Part shown: piece after piece, positions 8,036 through 16,757 of the stretch | Position numbering within the stretch: position 1 is the first letter of the stretch | How the letters are laid out: each line of letters starts with the position of its first letter | Source of the DNA: Providencia vermicola | GTDB lineage: Bacteria > Pseudomonadota > Gammaproteobacteria > Enterobacterales > Enterobacteriaceae | Length of the DNA: 64,000 bases | Assembly (NCBI RefSeq): GCF_020381325.1 | Contig: NZ_JAGSPI010000005.1 | Coordinates: 124,001-188,000 of the forward strand | Reading direction: 5' to 3' | Translations under genes and position numbers: made by a program | The notes under the pieces: model-generated | What the model saw: the letters and a program-made list of their open reading frames with translations, nothing else | Told to the model about the DNA's origin: nothing | Databases searched by the model: none

Positions 8036-8383
8036 ATGGCTCTAATCCCTAAAAACTATGCGCGTTTAGAAAGCGGCTATCGTGAAAAAGCCCTAAAAAT
8101 TTATCCGTGGGTGTGTGGGCGTTGTACTCGCGAGTTTGTGTATTCAAATTTACGCGAGTTAACGGTTCACCATATCGACCATGATCATACCAATAACCCT
8201 GAAGATGGCAGCAATTGGGAGCTTTTATGTTTATTTTGCCATGATCATGAGCATTCAAAATACACAGAAGCAGATATGTATGGCACCAATGTTGTGGCGG
8301 GGGAAGATGCACAAAATGATATCGAAGCGGCAACTTATAACCCGTTTGCTGATTTGAAATCGATGTTAAACAAGAAAAAATAA
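8036..8383 (+). CDS. yajD: HNH nuclease family protein YajD
   Basis: A 115-residue protein nearly identical in layout and length to E. coli YajD. The core is Cys27 and Cys30 (CGRC), HHIDHDH at 45-51, Asn60 in SNWELLC, and Cys65 and Cys68, giving an HNH fold with a structural zinc site. The cellular role in E. coli is not established. ATG at 8027 is in frame but sits only a base or two after its AGGA; ATG at 8036 has that AGGA at normal spacing and matches the E. coli N-terminus. The gene stands alone between mesD and the M24 peptidase gene. Confidence 0.93.
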   Translation: MALIPKNYARLESGYREKALKIYPWVCGRCTREFVYSNLRELTVHHIDHDHTNNPEDGSNWELLCLFCHDHEHSKYTEADMYGTNVVAGEDAQNDIEAATYNPFADLKSMLNKKK

Positions 8384-8406
8384 TAACAAAGTCACCTATC
8401 GAAAAT

Positions 8407-8464
8407 AAGCTAGAGTCTCTAGCTTTACCTTATTTGTCTTTAACTAAGCCTCTGATAAAGAGGC
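8407..8464 (+). terminator. Two hairpins downstream of yajD
   Basis: AAGCTAGA and TCTAGCTT form a perfect 8-bp stem with a 3-base loop at 8407-8425. A second stem, GCCTCT with AGAGGC, follows at 8448-8464, with a T-rich tail after it. They probably end yajD transcription. Confidence 0.6.
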
Positions 8465-8595
8465 ATTTGTGTTTTTAGGCAAGTTATTCTCAATGGATTA
8501 GAGTCTTTCACTATTTGATTCCATATCAAAATAGAATTTAGTCATTAGCACAAAATGGTTAAGCAAGGGTTTGACTTTATCTCTCAATACAATCT

Positions 8596-8625
8596 ATATT
8601 TAATTCATTCAAATGAATTAAATAT
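8596..8625. promoter_or_regulatory. 30-bp palindromic operator before the M24 peptidase gene
   Basis: Two perfect 14-bp arms (left arm ATATTTAATTCATT) flank a CA centre. The palindrome ends 18 bp before the M24 peptidase start, so a bound repressor would block transcription there. The TetR-family gene two positions downstream is the obvious candidate ligand-responsive repressor. Confidence 0.7.
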
Positions 8626-8643
8626 TAACAAGAGAGGAAATAG

Positions 8644-9909
8644 ATGAATAACCTAACGATACCGAGTCCATTTTCGTTTGAAGAACGCGATAGAAGATGG
8701 GGGATTGCGCGGGAAATCATGAAACTGCATGACCTTGAAGTCCTTATGGTTTATGGGGATAGGGAATCAGCGGCACCCGCACCGTTTTGTATTGATCACT
8801 ATTTCACCAATGACCGTTTAGGGTCGGTTGTGATCTTCCATCAAGATAAAGCCCCACTGGTAGTCACATTCGCCCCCATGATGGTAGCTGATCATATGCA
8901 AGCACAAATGCGAGATGATAGGCAGTGGATATCACCAGAGCAAATAGTTGTAGGGAAAACAGGGCGTAATATTGCGCAGATATTTGTTGATTTAGGTGTG
9001 TCTGCAAATGCGAATGTTGGTGTGGTGGGATTAGAGCCTTACCCGCCATTTTATTTCGATGGCGCAATGCCGTATAACACATTGACGGGAATAAAAGCAC
9101 GTTTACCTCAGTTAAATTTTGTCCCTGTTTACCGCTCGTTTTTTCAACTCGCCTCTGTGAAAAGTGCAGAAGAACTTGAGCATGTGAAATATGCTGCAAT
9201 GATAGGTGAGGCAATGAGTGAAGCGATGCGTTCTACAGCTATTGTCGGTAATTCAGAGGCGGATATTGCGGCGGCAGTCACCGCGAAATGTTTATCTATG
9301 GGGGGATTCACCGCTGAAATTTTGATGGGTTCAGGACCTGAATATATTGGGTGGGGTCAACCCGCGTGGCAATACCGCTCACAAGCGCCACGAAAGATAC
9401 AGCAAGGTGATATTGTGTTAACAGAAATATTTGCTCTGTATGGCATGTATGAAACACAGCACCAAGCCGCGGTTGCGGTGGGGAAAATTCATCCCAATAT
9501 TGAAAAAGCGGCAGCTGTTGCAAGGGAATGCTATGAAATTGGTGTTGAATGTCTTAAAGAAGGTGTCACATTTGGTGAAGTAGTAGATGAAATGGAAAAA
9601 CCGCTGTTAAAATCAAAGGGGTGGCATGTACATCCATTGATCCACAGTATTAATCCTTATGGGCCTATCGGTTTTGGTACAGCCCCTGGTATTGAGTCAT
9701 TGCCTATTGCCCAAAAATACCGTCAATTGGAACGGTTACCCAATCCAGGGCGTGAATTAGTTTTGCAGGAAGGGATGACGTTTGCCTTTGAACCTAACTG
9801 CGCATTTGGCTATCATTTATGTAATCTCGGTGGCACAGTGGTTGTCGGTAAAGATAGGGGGATTGAACTGAATAATAATTCTACTTATCTTATGCGCGCG
9901 GACATATAA
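8644..9909 (+). CDS. M24-family (Xaa-Pro peptidase-like) protein with altered metal site
   Basis: A 421-residue protein with a creatinase-type N-terminal domain (about 15-165) and a C-terminal pita-bread M24 domain (about 175-420). In metallopeptidases of this fold the ligands are Asp, Asp, His, Glu, Glu. Here the aligned positions read Glu261, Gln272, His334, Glu383 and Gly396. It is therefore probably not a classical dimetal aminopeptidase and may act like creatinase or other metal-free or altered members. Substrate unknown. It is co-directional with a TetR gene 21 bp downstream and preceded by a strong palindrome, which suggests substrate-induced expression. Confidence 0.78.
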   Translation: MNNLTIPSPFSFEERDRRWGIAREIMKLHDLEVLMVYGDRESAAPAPFCIDHYFTNDRLGSVVIFHQDKAPLVVTFAPMMVADHMQAQMRDDRQWISPEQIVVGKTGRNIAQIFVDLGVSANANVGVVGLEPYPPFYFDGAMPYNTLTGIKARLPQLNFVPVYRSFFQLASVKSAEELEHVKYAAMIGEAMSEAMRSTAIVGNSEADIAAAVTAKCLSMGGFTAEILMGSGPEYIGWGQPAWQYRSQAPRKIQQGDIVLTEIFALYGMYETQHQAAVAVGKIHPNIEKAAAVARECYEIGVECLKEGVTFGEVVDEMEKPLLKSKGWHVHPLIHSINPYGPIGFGTAPGIESLPIAQKYRQLERLPNPGRELVLQEGMTFAFEPNCAFGYHLCNLGGTVVVGKDRGIELNNNSTYLMRADI

Positions 9910-9930
9910 TTTTAGGAATAACAGCAAGAT

Positions 9931-10596
9931 ATGAATGACACAAATAAAAACATACTTTCATCAGAGTTAACGAAAGAAAAGTTAATTAATGAAGGGATTA
10001 AACAATTTGCGATTCATGGCATCAATGGCGTTCGTACGCGCCAACTGGCTGAAAGTGCGGGTGTTAATCAGTCTGCAATTCCCTATCATTTGGGGGGAAA
10101 GCTCGGTGTTTATTGCGCTGTTATTCAAAAAATTGCGACCGATTTATCTCGGGAAAGTAATGTTCAGGCGTTTGATGCACAGCTTAAACTAGCCATGCAA
10201 CAAACGCCTATTGAGCAGGCGCAAGCAAATCAGTTAATTAGCTTATTGATAACTGGGTTAGGAAATTCGTTGTTATTACCAAAGCATGAATATTATTCCG
10301 TGCTTATTCTTCGTGAGCAACTTGAGCCTACAGAAAATTATGATGTTATTTATCGGGACTTTATCGAACCTTTCCATACACGTTTGTCAGGGCTGATCCA
10401 AACGATTAATCATATTGATAAACAAACCGCGATTATCCGAGCTCATGTATTGATAGGACAAGTATTAGGTTTTGTTGTCGCGCGAAAACCTTTTCTTAAG
10501 CAACTCAATGCTCAGCAAATTGATGAACGGTTATTGAGTGACATATTGCAGCAAATCAGCTTGATGGCAATTCAAGCTTTAATGATAGGGAAATAG
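9931..10596 (+). CDS. TetR/AcrR-family transcriptional regulator
   Basis: A 221-residue regulator. The N-terminal helix-turn-helix is visible at about 15-62 (FAIHGINGVRTRQLAE followed by NQSAIPYHLGGKLGVY). The C-terminal ligand domain resembles the CecR/YbiH subgroup. It lies 21 bp after the M24 peptidase gene and very likely forms an operon with it, binding the palindrome at 8596-8625 and so controlling its own synthesis. The inducer is unknown. Confidence 0.88.
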   Translation: MNDTNKNILSSELTKEKLINEGIKQFAIHGINGVRTRQLAESAGVNQSAIPYHLGGKLGVYCAVIQKIATDLSRESNVQAFDAQLKLAMQQTPIEQAQANQLISLLITGLGNSLLLPKHEYYSVLILREQLEPTENYDVIYRDFIEPFHTRLSGLIQTINHIDKQTAIIRAHVLIGQVLGFVVARKPFLKQLNAQQIDERLLSDILQQISLMAIQALMIGK

Positions 10597-10662
10597 TGAC
10601 TTAGTATACTAAGCCACTTTTAGGTGACGTTCGGTGATTTCGACAATATCCTATTTCTTCAA

Positions 10663-11244
10663 TTAGTGGATATCTTCGTGGCTACGGTAAACTAACGATA
10701 GCTCAGGGTGATTCCACAGACTGGCGGGCGTTACTGTGGTGCGTTCCCAAGGGATTTGACCAATAAACCAAAGTTTCCAAAAATTTAATTTTGCATTCGG
10801 ATTCTTTGTTAATAATTCTTCAAACGTTTCAATTTCACCAATTTGTACGGATAGGGCAGATTGGTAAATATCAAAGACAAATTTAGAACAAAATTGCCTT
10901 GGCGAGTCATAATTAAACCCCGTATGGTAAAACTTATTTAAACGGGCAGGGACTTGTGCGACCAAGGCATTTTTTTGCTCTTGTGTTAACGAGTTGGCGA
11001 AACGGCGCACACTATAACGTTTATTTGAAGAACGAGCGATGAAACGTGAAAGTGTCGTGGTTGTGGATAAAGGCACACGGCTTTCGGCGATTAAATAATC
11101 TTCACCATCGTGCCCGATGATTATACCAACATGGTTGCTCCAACATAAAGAGGCTGAAGCAATTTGACGAAATAACTCGGTACCAATACTGGTAAAAACA
11201 ATGTCACCCACTTCATATTCATAGGGGTAGTTTGTTTGCATCAT
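10663..11244 (-). CDS. yebB: YebB-like permuted NlpC/P60 (YiiX/YebB) cysteine hydrolase
   Basis: A 193-residue protein very similar to E. coli YebB. The circularly permuted papain-like fold shows His38 in WSNHVGIII, Glu54 in AESRVPLS and the candidate nucleophile Cys119 in [11 protein letters not shown]. Related enzymes act on amide bonds in peptidoglycan or lipids, but YebB itself is uncharacterised. No signal peptide is seen, so it should be cytoplasmic. The start at 11244 has GAGG upstream. It converges with the TetR gene. Confidence 0.85.
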   Translation of the reverse strand: MMQTNYPYEYEVGDIVFTSIGTELFRQIASASLCWSNHVGIIIGHDGEDYLIAESRVPLSTTTTLSRFIARSSNKRYSVRRFANSLTQEQKNALVAQVPARLNKFYHTGFNYDSPRQFCSKFVFDIYQSALSVQIGEIETFEELLTKNPNAKLNFWKLWFIGQIPWERTTVTPASLWNHPELSLVYRSHEDIH

Positions 11245-11342
11245 TAAAATACCTCAATATAAATAAAAGAATATCATTAAGGTATAGTTATAAAGCTTAG
11301 CAAAAATCTGACTATCAGATAAAAGCGCAAAATCTTCTTTGT

Positions 11343-12830
11343 TTAGCTTGGGTATATCTTATTCATCTGCTCACTGAGTAACTTCACATTGTGCACAATA
11401 TCAGTTTCAGTATGTGCTGCATAACCAAATAAAATGGCATTTTGCTTGGTGCTTTTAATACAATATCGTGATAACGGCTGTGCACCAAAACCTAATAAGC
11501 GGCACTGTTCAAGTATAAGATTAATATCGTACCCCGCTTTTATCCAACATACTGTGTGTATTCCTGAATCTGTCATTTGTACTTCAAATAAATGAGGGAG
11601 ATACAGGTTAATCGCATTAAAAAATGCGTTCTGCCTATCATGGCATATTTTGCGTATTTTACGCACATGGCGAGCATAGTGACCCTCTTGAATGAACTGG
11701 GCTAGAGAGGCTTGCTCTAGGTATCCACAATGGCTATCACTGTAGTATTTCATCATGGTAAATGCTTCACTCAGAACTTCTGGCACAATTAAGAAACCTA
11801 AGCGAAACCCTGGGTACATCATTTTTGAAAATGTGCCCGCATAAATGACTCTTTGCTGGTTGTCTAAGCCTTGTAATGCTTGAATTGGCTTAGATAAAAA
11901 ACGAAATTCGCTGTTATAGTCATCTTCAAAAATCCATGCATTATTATGTTGCGCCCAGTCAAGCAATGCTAAACGGCGGGATAGGCTTAATGTAGTGCCT
12001 AAAGGAAATTGATGAGAAGGCGCGGTATAAACTAATTTGGCATCTCCATGGTATTTCGCACCATAGGCGATATCCATGCCTTCGGAATCGGATGGTATCG
12101 GTGAAACTTCAGCCCCCGCTGCAGTTAAAATAGCACGAGCGCTGTCATAGCCTGGGTCATCAAGCCAAACTTTATCCCCTTGTTGTAACAGAACTTTCGC
12201 AGCTAAGTTAATTGCCTGTTGGGTTCCATTGACAATGATAATTTGTTTCTCTTTGCAGTGAACACCGCGAGTGGAGTGAACATAATCCACCAGTAATTTT
12301 TTAAGGGGCGTAAATCCATCTGGATGATTGAAAAAAGGGATAGTTTGTTTCGATTTACGCCAAACACGGCCTAATAATCTTCCCCATAGTTCATGAGGAA
12401 ACTGATCAACACAACCAATACCAATATTAAATATTTGGCGCGATTTTGTATTTGGTCGTGATTGATTCCACAAATTTGTCAATATTGCGACTTTAGGATT
12501 AAGATTAAGTGCATTATATTCAGGTTGCTTAATTGTTTGTGAAGTCGATGCTGTACGAACTAACTCGTCAGGAATATTGGCTGACACATAAGTGCCAGAG
12601 CCTTTTTTGGAATACAAATAGCCTTCATCAATTAACCTCTCAAAGCCTGCAATGACTGAGTTACGCGAAATAAACATCATCTCAGCTAAAGCCCTTGAGG
12701 ATGGTAGCTTCACACCTGAAGCTATACGGCCATCTAAGATTGCATTGCGGATCGTGTGATACACATTTTCTTTTATATACCCCTTATCAAGTAGGAGCAA
12801 TGGAAACTGAGCTTGTTGTTTACGTCGCAT
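11343..12830 (-). CDS. MocR-family regulator (GntR HTH fused to aminotransferase domain)
   Basis: A 495-residue fusion. Residues about 15-85 are a GntR winged helix (LPSSRALAEMMFISRNSVIAG). From about 130 on it is a fold-type I aminotransferase with the PLP lysine in TFSKMMYPGFRLG and the DDYNSEF motif. MocR proteins are PLP-sensing transcription factors rather than working transaminases. It is divergent from a GNAT gene at 12933, the likely target, with the shared 102-bp gap holding a GTATcttATAC symmetry. It is one of three MocR genes in this window. Confidence 0.9.
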   Translation of the reverse strand: MRRKQQAQFPLLLLDKGYIKENVYHTIRNAILDGRIASGVKLPSSRALAEMMFISRNSVIAGFERLIDEGYLYSKKGSGTYVSANIPDELVRTASTSQTIKQPEYNALNLNPKVAILTNLWNQSRPNTKSRQIFNIGIGCVDQFPHELWGRLLGRVWRKSKQTIPFFNHPDGFTPLKKLLVDYVHSTRGVHCKEKQIIIVNGTQQAINLAAKVLLQQGDKVWLDDPGYDSARAILTAAGAEVSPIPSDSEGMDIAYGAKYHGDAKLVYTAPSHQFPLGTTLSLSRRLALLDWAQHNNAWIFEDDYNSEFRFLSKPIQALQGLDNQQRVIYAGTFSKMMYPGFRLGFLIVPEVLSEAFTMMKYYSDSHCGYLEQASLAQFIQEGHYARHVRKIRKICHDRQNAFFNAINLYLPHLFEVQMTDSGIHTVCWIKAGYDINLILEQCRLLGFGAQPLSRYCIKSTKQNAILFGYAAHTETDIVHNVKLLSEQMNKIYPS

Positions 12831-12932
12831 AAGTGGATCCTAAATAAATAACAAAAGTGTATCTTATACAGCACCAGATGGGATTGTACTATAACCACAT
12901 TATGTAATATATCTACAAATGGAAGGGTTATT

Positions 12933-13391
12933 ATGAATAAAGCTACATTACCAGTTACGATTGAATTTGTTGTTCCAGCACATTATCCAGAATGGTTAGT
13001 GTATTGGCTGGAATACCAAAAGTTTTATCAAGTTGAATTAAGTGAAGAGGTGACATTAAAATCTTGGGAGCGTTTTTTTGACGATAATGAGCCTATGTAC
13101 TGCGCAGTCGCACTTGAAGATGGCAAAGTGGTTGGTTTCGTCAACTATTTATTCCATCGTTCAACATGGGCAAAAAATGACTTTTGCTATTTAGAAGATT
13201 TGTATGTCACGCCAGAAATGAGAGGGCGTCATGTTGGTAAGCAGCTTATTGAATTTGTTCAAGTGCAAGCACAAGATAAACAATGTGGTCGCTTATATTG
13301 GCATACACAAGAAACTAATTTACGCGGGCAAAAACTGTATAACTGGGTGGCAGAGAAACCAGGGGTGATTGAATATAGAATGCCATTATAA
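12933..13391 (+). CDS. GNAT-family N-acetyltransferase
   Basis: A 152-residue single-domain GNAT. The acetyl-CoA motif A is clear: FCYLEDLYVTPEMRGRHVGKQLIEF, with the R-G-x-x-x-G turn near residues 95-105. The C-terminal segment FYN-like (KLYNWVAEKPG) fits the subfamily of small-amine acetylases. The start has GGAAGGG upstream. Divergent from the MocR gene, it is probably controlled by it. Substrate unknown. Confidence 0.88.
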   Translation: MNKATLPVTIEFVVPAHYPEWLVYWLEYQKFYQVELSEEVTLKSWERFFDDNEPMYCAVALEDGKVVGFVNYLFHRSTWAKNDFCYLEDLYVTPEMRGRHVGKQLIEFVQVQAQDKQCGRLYWHTQETNLRGQKLYNWVAEKPGVIEYRMPL

Positions 13392-13436
13392 TCAATGCAG
13401 TAGCATATCCTACATTTCAGTGACTGACTGGCTGAC

Positions 13437-13464
13437 CCGTTGTTTGATAACAACGGGCTTTTAG
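13437..13464 (+). terminator. Intrinsic terminator after GNAT gene
   Basis: CCCGTTGTT and AACAACGGG pair perfectly around a TGAT loop, followed by CTTTTAG. It separates the GNAT gene from the convergent ybiA gene. Confidence 0.8.
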
Positions 13465-13494
13465 TGGAGTGGGATTAAGTGCAAAAAAATATGT

Positions 13495-14034
13495 TTAACT
13501 TGCGAGCTGGGAGCGAACTTCCATTAAAGCAAAACCTAAAAGATTTAATCCTTTCCACGTGAGTGGATTTTCGATATTTTCTGCATCTTCGGCAAGGCCT
13601 ATTCCCCATATCTTATCAACAGGGCTAGCTTCAACTAATACGCGCTCGTTGGTTGAAAGTAAAAATATTTTAAGTTGTTCGTTCTGGCTAAACTTGGCCA
13701 TATTCGCGGCAACAACAATTTCGAAACGTTTATCATTCCAAACATCTTGCTTAAATCCACGAACCTCGCGACCAAACGCTTTTGCTGCCCCAGGGTTGGG
13801 CGCATGAATGATTTTTTCTAACGTTTCAATATCACCAAATAAACGTGCTTTTTCTGCCATCATAAAATGCTCTGCACTTGCAAATCGGTACCCATCGACA
13901 ATAAACGGTGCAGGGTACCACTGACTAAAGCAGCTTTTCGTGACTTGATGTTGTTTGGTTTGGTGCCCCCAGAAAAAAACATATTTGAATTTTTTCCCTG
14001 AGCGGTAATGTTTACAAAGGCTTTTAATATCCAT
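13495..14034 (-). CDS. ybiA: NADAR-family N-glycosidase YbiA
   Basis: A 179-residue protein of the NADAR/YbiA family. Typical motifs are FFWGHQ, FSQWYPAPF, ASAEHFMMAEKA and WKGLNLLGFALMEVR. E. coli YbiA hydrolyses the N-glycosidic bond of reactive riboflavin-pathway intermediates, a damage-control role in the cytoplasm; NADAR proteins also act on ADP-ribosylated substrates. Single gene, converging with the GNAT gene. It is slightly longer than E. coli YbiA at the N-terminus, where MDIKSLCKHYRSGKK precedes the conserved core. Confidence 0.87.
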   Translation of the reverse strand: MDIKSLCKHYRSGKKFKYVFFWGHQTKQHQVTKSCFSQWYPAPFIVDGYRFASAEHFMMAEKARLFGDIETLEKIIHAPNPGAAKAFGREVRGFKQDVWNDKRFEIVVAANMAKFSQNEQLKIFLLSTNERVLVEASPVDKIWGIGLAEDAENIENPLTWKGLNLLGFALMEVRSQLAS

Positions 14035-14100
14035 AGGTTAAGCTTAATTAAATAATAATAATATTCTTAGCATACGGAGATAAAAGGAATTGAGCTATCA

Positions 14101-14130
14101 GAAAAGCCTGCTTATGTTGATAAGCAGGCG
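14101..14130 (-). terminator. Intrinsic terminator of the amino-acid ABC transporter operon
   Basis: Read on the minus strand, GCCTGCTTAT and ATAAGCAGGC pair around a four-base loop and are followed by TTTT, 7 bp after the ATPase stop. Confidence 0.8.
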
Positions 14131-14136
14131 GGGTAA

Positions 14137-14859
14137 TTAGAGAACTTTACTTAAAAACTCTGCAGTACGAGGGTTTTTAGGTGCTGAAAATAGTTGTTCA
14201 GGGGGGCCTTCCTCTTGAATGATACCTTGGTCAATAAACATAACGCGATCCGCTACCTCACGGGCAAAGCCCATTTCATGTGTGACAATAACCATCGTCA
14301 TGCCTTCAGTTGCTAACGTTTTCATAACAGACAGCACTTCACCAACTAACTCAGGATCCAGTGCTGAAGTCGGTTCATCAAATAATAAAATAGACGGCTG
14401 CATTGCTAATGCTCGTGCTATGGCAACACGTTGTTGCTGCCCACCAGAAAGGCTTGCAGGCCACGCATCAATTTTATCTAATAGACCAACTTTGACTAAA
14501 AGCTGCTCAGCTTGTTTTAACGCTTGTTCTTTTTTTACCCCTTTAACGAGGGTTGGTGCCATCATCAAATTTTCAAGCACTGTCATATGTGGAAATAAAT
14601 TAAAGCGTTGAAAAACCATACCAACATTTTCACGCATTTTATTGAGATCTGTTTTCGGGTCATGAACATTAAATCCGTTGACTTTGATTTCACCGCCGTC
14701 AGGGCGTTCTAGTGCGTTTAAACAACGTAAAAAAGTACTTTTCCCTGAGCCAGAAGGACCAATAACACAGATAACTTCTTGCGGATGGATCTCACATGAG
14801 ATACCGCGTAAAACATGGGTATCCCCAAATTTTTTTTGTAAATCATTAACGTAAATCAC
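14137..14859 (-). CDS. Polar amino-acid ABC transporter ATP-binding protein
   Basis: A 240-residue ATPase of the GlnQ/HisP/ArtP type. Walker A is GPSGSGKST (about 33-41), the signature is LSGGQQQR, Walker B is ILLFDEP, and the H-loop is IVTHEMGFA. It dimerises on the inner face of the membrane and powers uptake through the adjoining permease. The start overlaps the permease stop by 14 bp, so translation is coupled. Last gene of a three-gene operon. Confidence 0.94.
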   Translation of the reverse strand: MIYVNDLQKKFGDTHVLRGISCEIHPQEVICVIGPSGSGKSTFLRCLNALERPDGGEIKVNGFNVHDPKTDLNKMRENVGMVFQRFNLFPHMTVLENLMMAPTLVKGVKKEQALKQAEQLLVKVGLLDKIDAWPASLSGGQQQRVAIARALAMQPSILLFDEPTSALDPELVGEVLSVMKTLATEGMTMVIVTHEMGFAREVADRVMFIDQGIIQEEGPPEQLFSAPKNPRTAEFLSKVL

Positions 14860-15610
14860 TTCTGCCCAACCTTCTTTCCATATATTGCACTAACTGAGCG
14901 AGTATAAATGTCAGCATCCAATAAATTATTGATATTGTTAAGTAGGGTTCCCAGTATGTGGCATATGCCCCAGAAACAGTGCGCGCAGCATAGGCGAGGT
15001 CGGCCAAACCAATTGCGGAAGCAAGTGATGAATCTTTGACAATCGCAATCGCGTTATTACCTAAAGGAGGTAGAATTCGGCGGAAAGCTTGCGGAAGAAT
15101 GACTTTACGCATTGTTTTTGCCCAACTCATTCCTAGCGCCCGAGAGGCTTCCATTTGCCCTTTATCAATTGATTGAATGCCTGCACGGAAAATCTCAGAA
15201 ACATAAGCTCCTGAATTTAAAGTAATAGCAATGACACAAGATAAAAATGCACCATAGTCAGAACGTAGCATTTTTGCAGTATCAACGGACATTAACCCTG
15301 ATGTAACGAACAAACCATCACGCGGATTAATAAATAATGGAACTAATGCAAAGTGAACAACCATTATTTGTACAAATAATGGTGTGCCACGAAAGGCGCT
15401 AACATAAAAACGCACGGGCCATTGCACGAAATAGCGTAAAATGGGTTTCCAAATCCCTTGTTCCGCTTTGGCCGTTCTCCCCAGCCCAAGCGTGAGCCCC
15501 CACAAAGAGCCTAAAATAACGCAAATAATGGTGGCCTTTATGGTCATTAATGCGCCTTCAGCAAATAGTGGGGCGTACTCTTCAATTATTTCCCAACGAA
15601 ACGCAGACAT
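14846..15610 (-). CDS. Polar amino-acid ABC transporter permease
   Basis: A 254-residue inner-membrane protein with about five or six helices. It belongs to the His/Glu/Gln/Arg permease family; the EAA-loop reads [24 protein letters not shown]. Only one permease gene is present, so it presumably works as a homodimer. It follows the binding-protein gene across a hairpin terminator and is coupled to the ATPase gene. Confidence 0.93.
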   Translation of the reverse strand: MSAFRWEIIEEYAPLFAEGALMTIKATIICVILGSLWGLTLGLGRTAKAEQGIWKPILRYFVQWPVRFYVSAFRGTPLFVQIMVVHFALVPLFINPRDGLFVTSGLMSVDTAKMLRSDYGAFLSCVIAITLNSGAYVSEIFRAGIQSIDKGQMEASRALGMSWAKTMRKVILPQAFRRILPPLGNNAIAIVKDSSLASAIGLADLAYAARTVSGAYATYWEPYLTISIIYWMLTFILAQLVQYMERRLGRSDLR

Positions 15611-15639
15611 CTTAATTTCACCCTGATTTATAACGAGAA

Positions 15640-15661
15640 AAAGCCACCTAAAGATGGCTTT
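15640..15661 (-). terminator. Intercistronic terminator/attenuator between binding-protein and permease genes
   Basis: On the minus strand AAAGCCA and TGGCTTT pair around an 8-base loop, followed by more Ts. It lies inside the operon, between the binding-protein stop and the permease start. Such sites allow partial read-through or stabilise the upstream mRNA, so that binding protein exceeds membrane components. Confidence 0.7.
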
Positions 15662-15674
15662 AAACTAAATAAAA

Positions 15675-16442
15675 CTATTGTTTTGGTAATTGCGGAACAT
15701 TTGAATCAAACCATTTTTGGTAGATTTGGTTATAAGTGCCATTTTCAACGATGGTATTTAAACCATTATTAATCTTTTGTTGTAATTCACTATTTCCCTT
15801 AGCGACCGCAATACCGAAATATTGTTTTTCAAAATGGTTATCGTAGATTAACTTAAATTTTTTCTCTGGGTGAGTTTTGATGTAATACTTAATGACACCA
15901 ACATCACCAACTGCGGCGTCAATACCGTCTTCATACAGTTCTTGCAATAATAAAGGTGTATTATCGAAACGTTTAATTGATGTGCTGTTTTTACCAATTA
16001 CATCGGAGACCACAATATCCCCTGTACTGGAATTAACAACACCAACATTTAAATCTTTTAAGCTATTTAAATCAGTAACATTGGAAGACTCACCGATTAC
16101 GATAGCTTGTTCAGCAGGAAAATAAGGATTAGAAAAATCAACCATATTTTTGCGTTTGTCTGTGATAGTTATCCCTGAAATTAAAATATCTCTATCCCCT
16201 GAGGATAAAGTGGCAAAAATACCTTCCCATGGTGTATTAACCAGTTTGACGTCAAAACCTTCTGCATCAGCAATGGCTTTAATAATATCAATATCAAAAC
16301 CTTCCAATTGTTTTTGGCTATTTTCAAACTCAAATGGTCGATATGTTCCACCAGCACCTACGGTATAACTGTCTTTTGCGTAAACATTCCCTGCGAATGC
16401 AGCCAGTGTCATACAACCAGCAAAAACGAGCTTTTTAAACAT
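15675..16442 (-). CDS. Periplasmic basic-amino-acid ABC transporter substrate-binding protein
   Basis: A 255-residue protein with a signal peptide (MFKKLV, hydrophobic core, cleavage probably after NVYA at 22). The SBP_bac_3 family features are YRPFEF, GFDIDI, ISGITITDKRK and the hinge segments. The NTPWEGIFATLSSG segment resembles ArtJ-type arginine/lysine binding proteins, so basic amino acids are the likely cargo. The start has AAGAGG upstream. A probable ARG box lies just upstream of the gene, which fits repression by ArgR. It is the first gene of the operon. Confidence 0.9.
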   Translation of the reverse strand: MFKKLVFAGCMTLAAFAGNVYAKDSYTVGAGGTYRPFEFENSQKQLEGFDIDIIKAIADAEGFDVKLVNTPWEGIFATLSSGDRDILISGITITDKRKNMVDFSNPYFPAEQAIVIGESSNVTDLNSLKDLNVGVVNSSTGDIVVSDVIGKNSTSIKRFDNTPLLLQELYEDGIDAAVGDVGVIKYYIKTHPEKKFKLIYDNHFEKQYFGIAVAKGNSELQQKINNGLNTIVENGTYNQIYQKWFDSNVPQLPKQ

Positions 16443-16757
16443 TTTAGACCTCTTTAATTATGCATTTATAGTGAATAAAAATACATAAATTTAATCAGGC
16501 AAGCAAATAGTATTTCAAAATTAAGGTTGGATAATGTCATTTGCTGATTTATTGGTGCACGAATGCCCCTAAATTTGGCTAAAATACGAACAAAAAAAGA
16601 GGAGGGAAATGCAGCCGTGCAATATTTTTGTTAAACCAATCATAAAATCGGAAGGATATGGTTAATGAGAGCTTTTTTTACCTATCCGTTACAAAAAATT
16701 AACGCTAAACTCTGGAGTGACTTCTTATAATAGACTGATATAAAAAGATAAATCATA
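16443..16757. other. Divergent promoter region, ABC importer / AEC transporter
   Basis: A 315-bp AT-rich gap between divergent genes. Apart from the ARG-box-like pair next to the binding-protein gene, no ORF, hairpin terminator or known RNA motif was recognised. It must contain both promoters. Confidence 0.5.
16451..16485 (-). promoter_or_regulatory. Probable ArgR operator (tandem ARG boxes)
   Basis: TGAATAAAAATACA at 16472-16485 differs from the ARG-box core TGAAT-WWWW-ATTCA by one base. A weaker copy (10 of 14) sits exactly 21 bp away at 16451-16464, the normal box-to-box spacing. The pair covers the 5' leader of the binding-protein gene, fitting arginine repression of a basic-amino-acid importer. 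Confidence 0.5.

Noticed and set aside
14219-14611. 130-codon plus-strand frame across the ABC ATPase gene
   Set aside because: Antisense shadow of a gene with all ATPase motifs.
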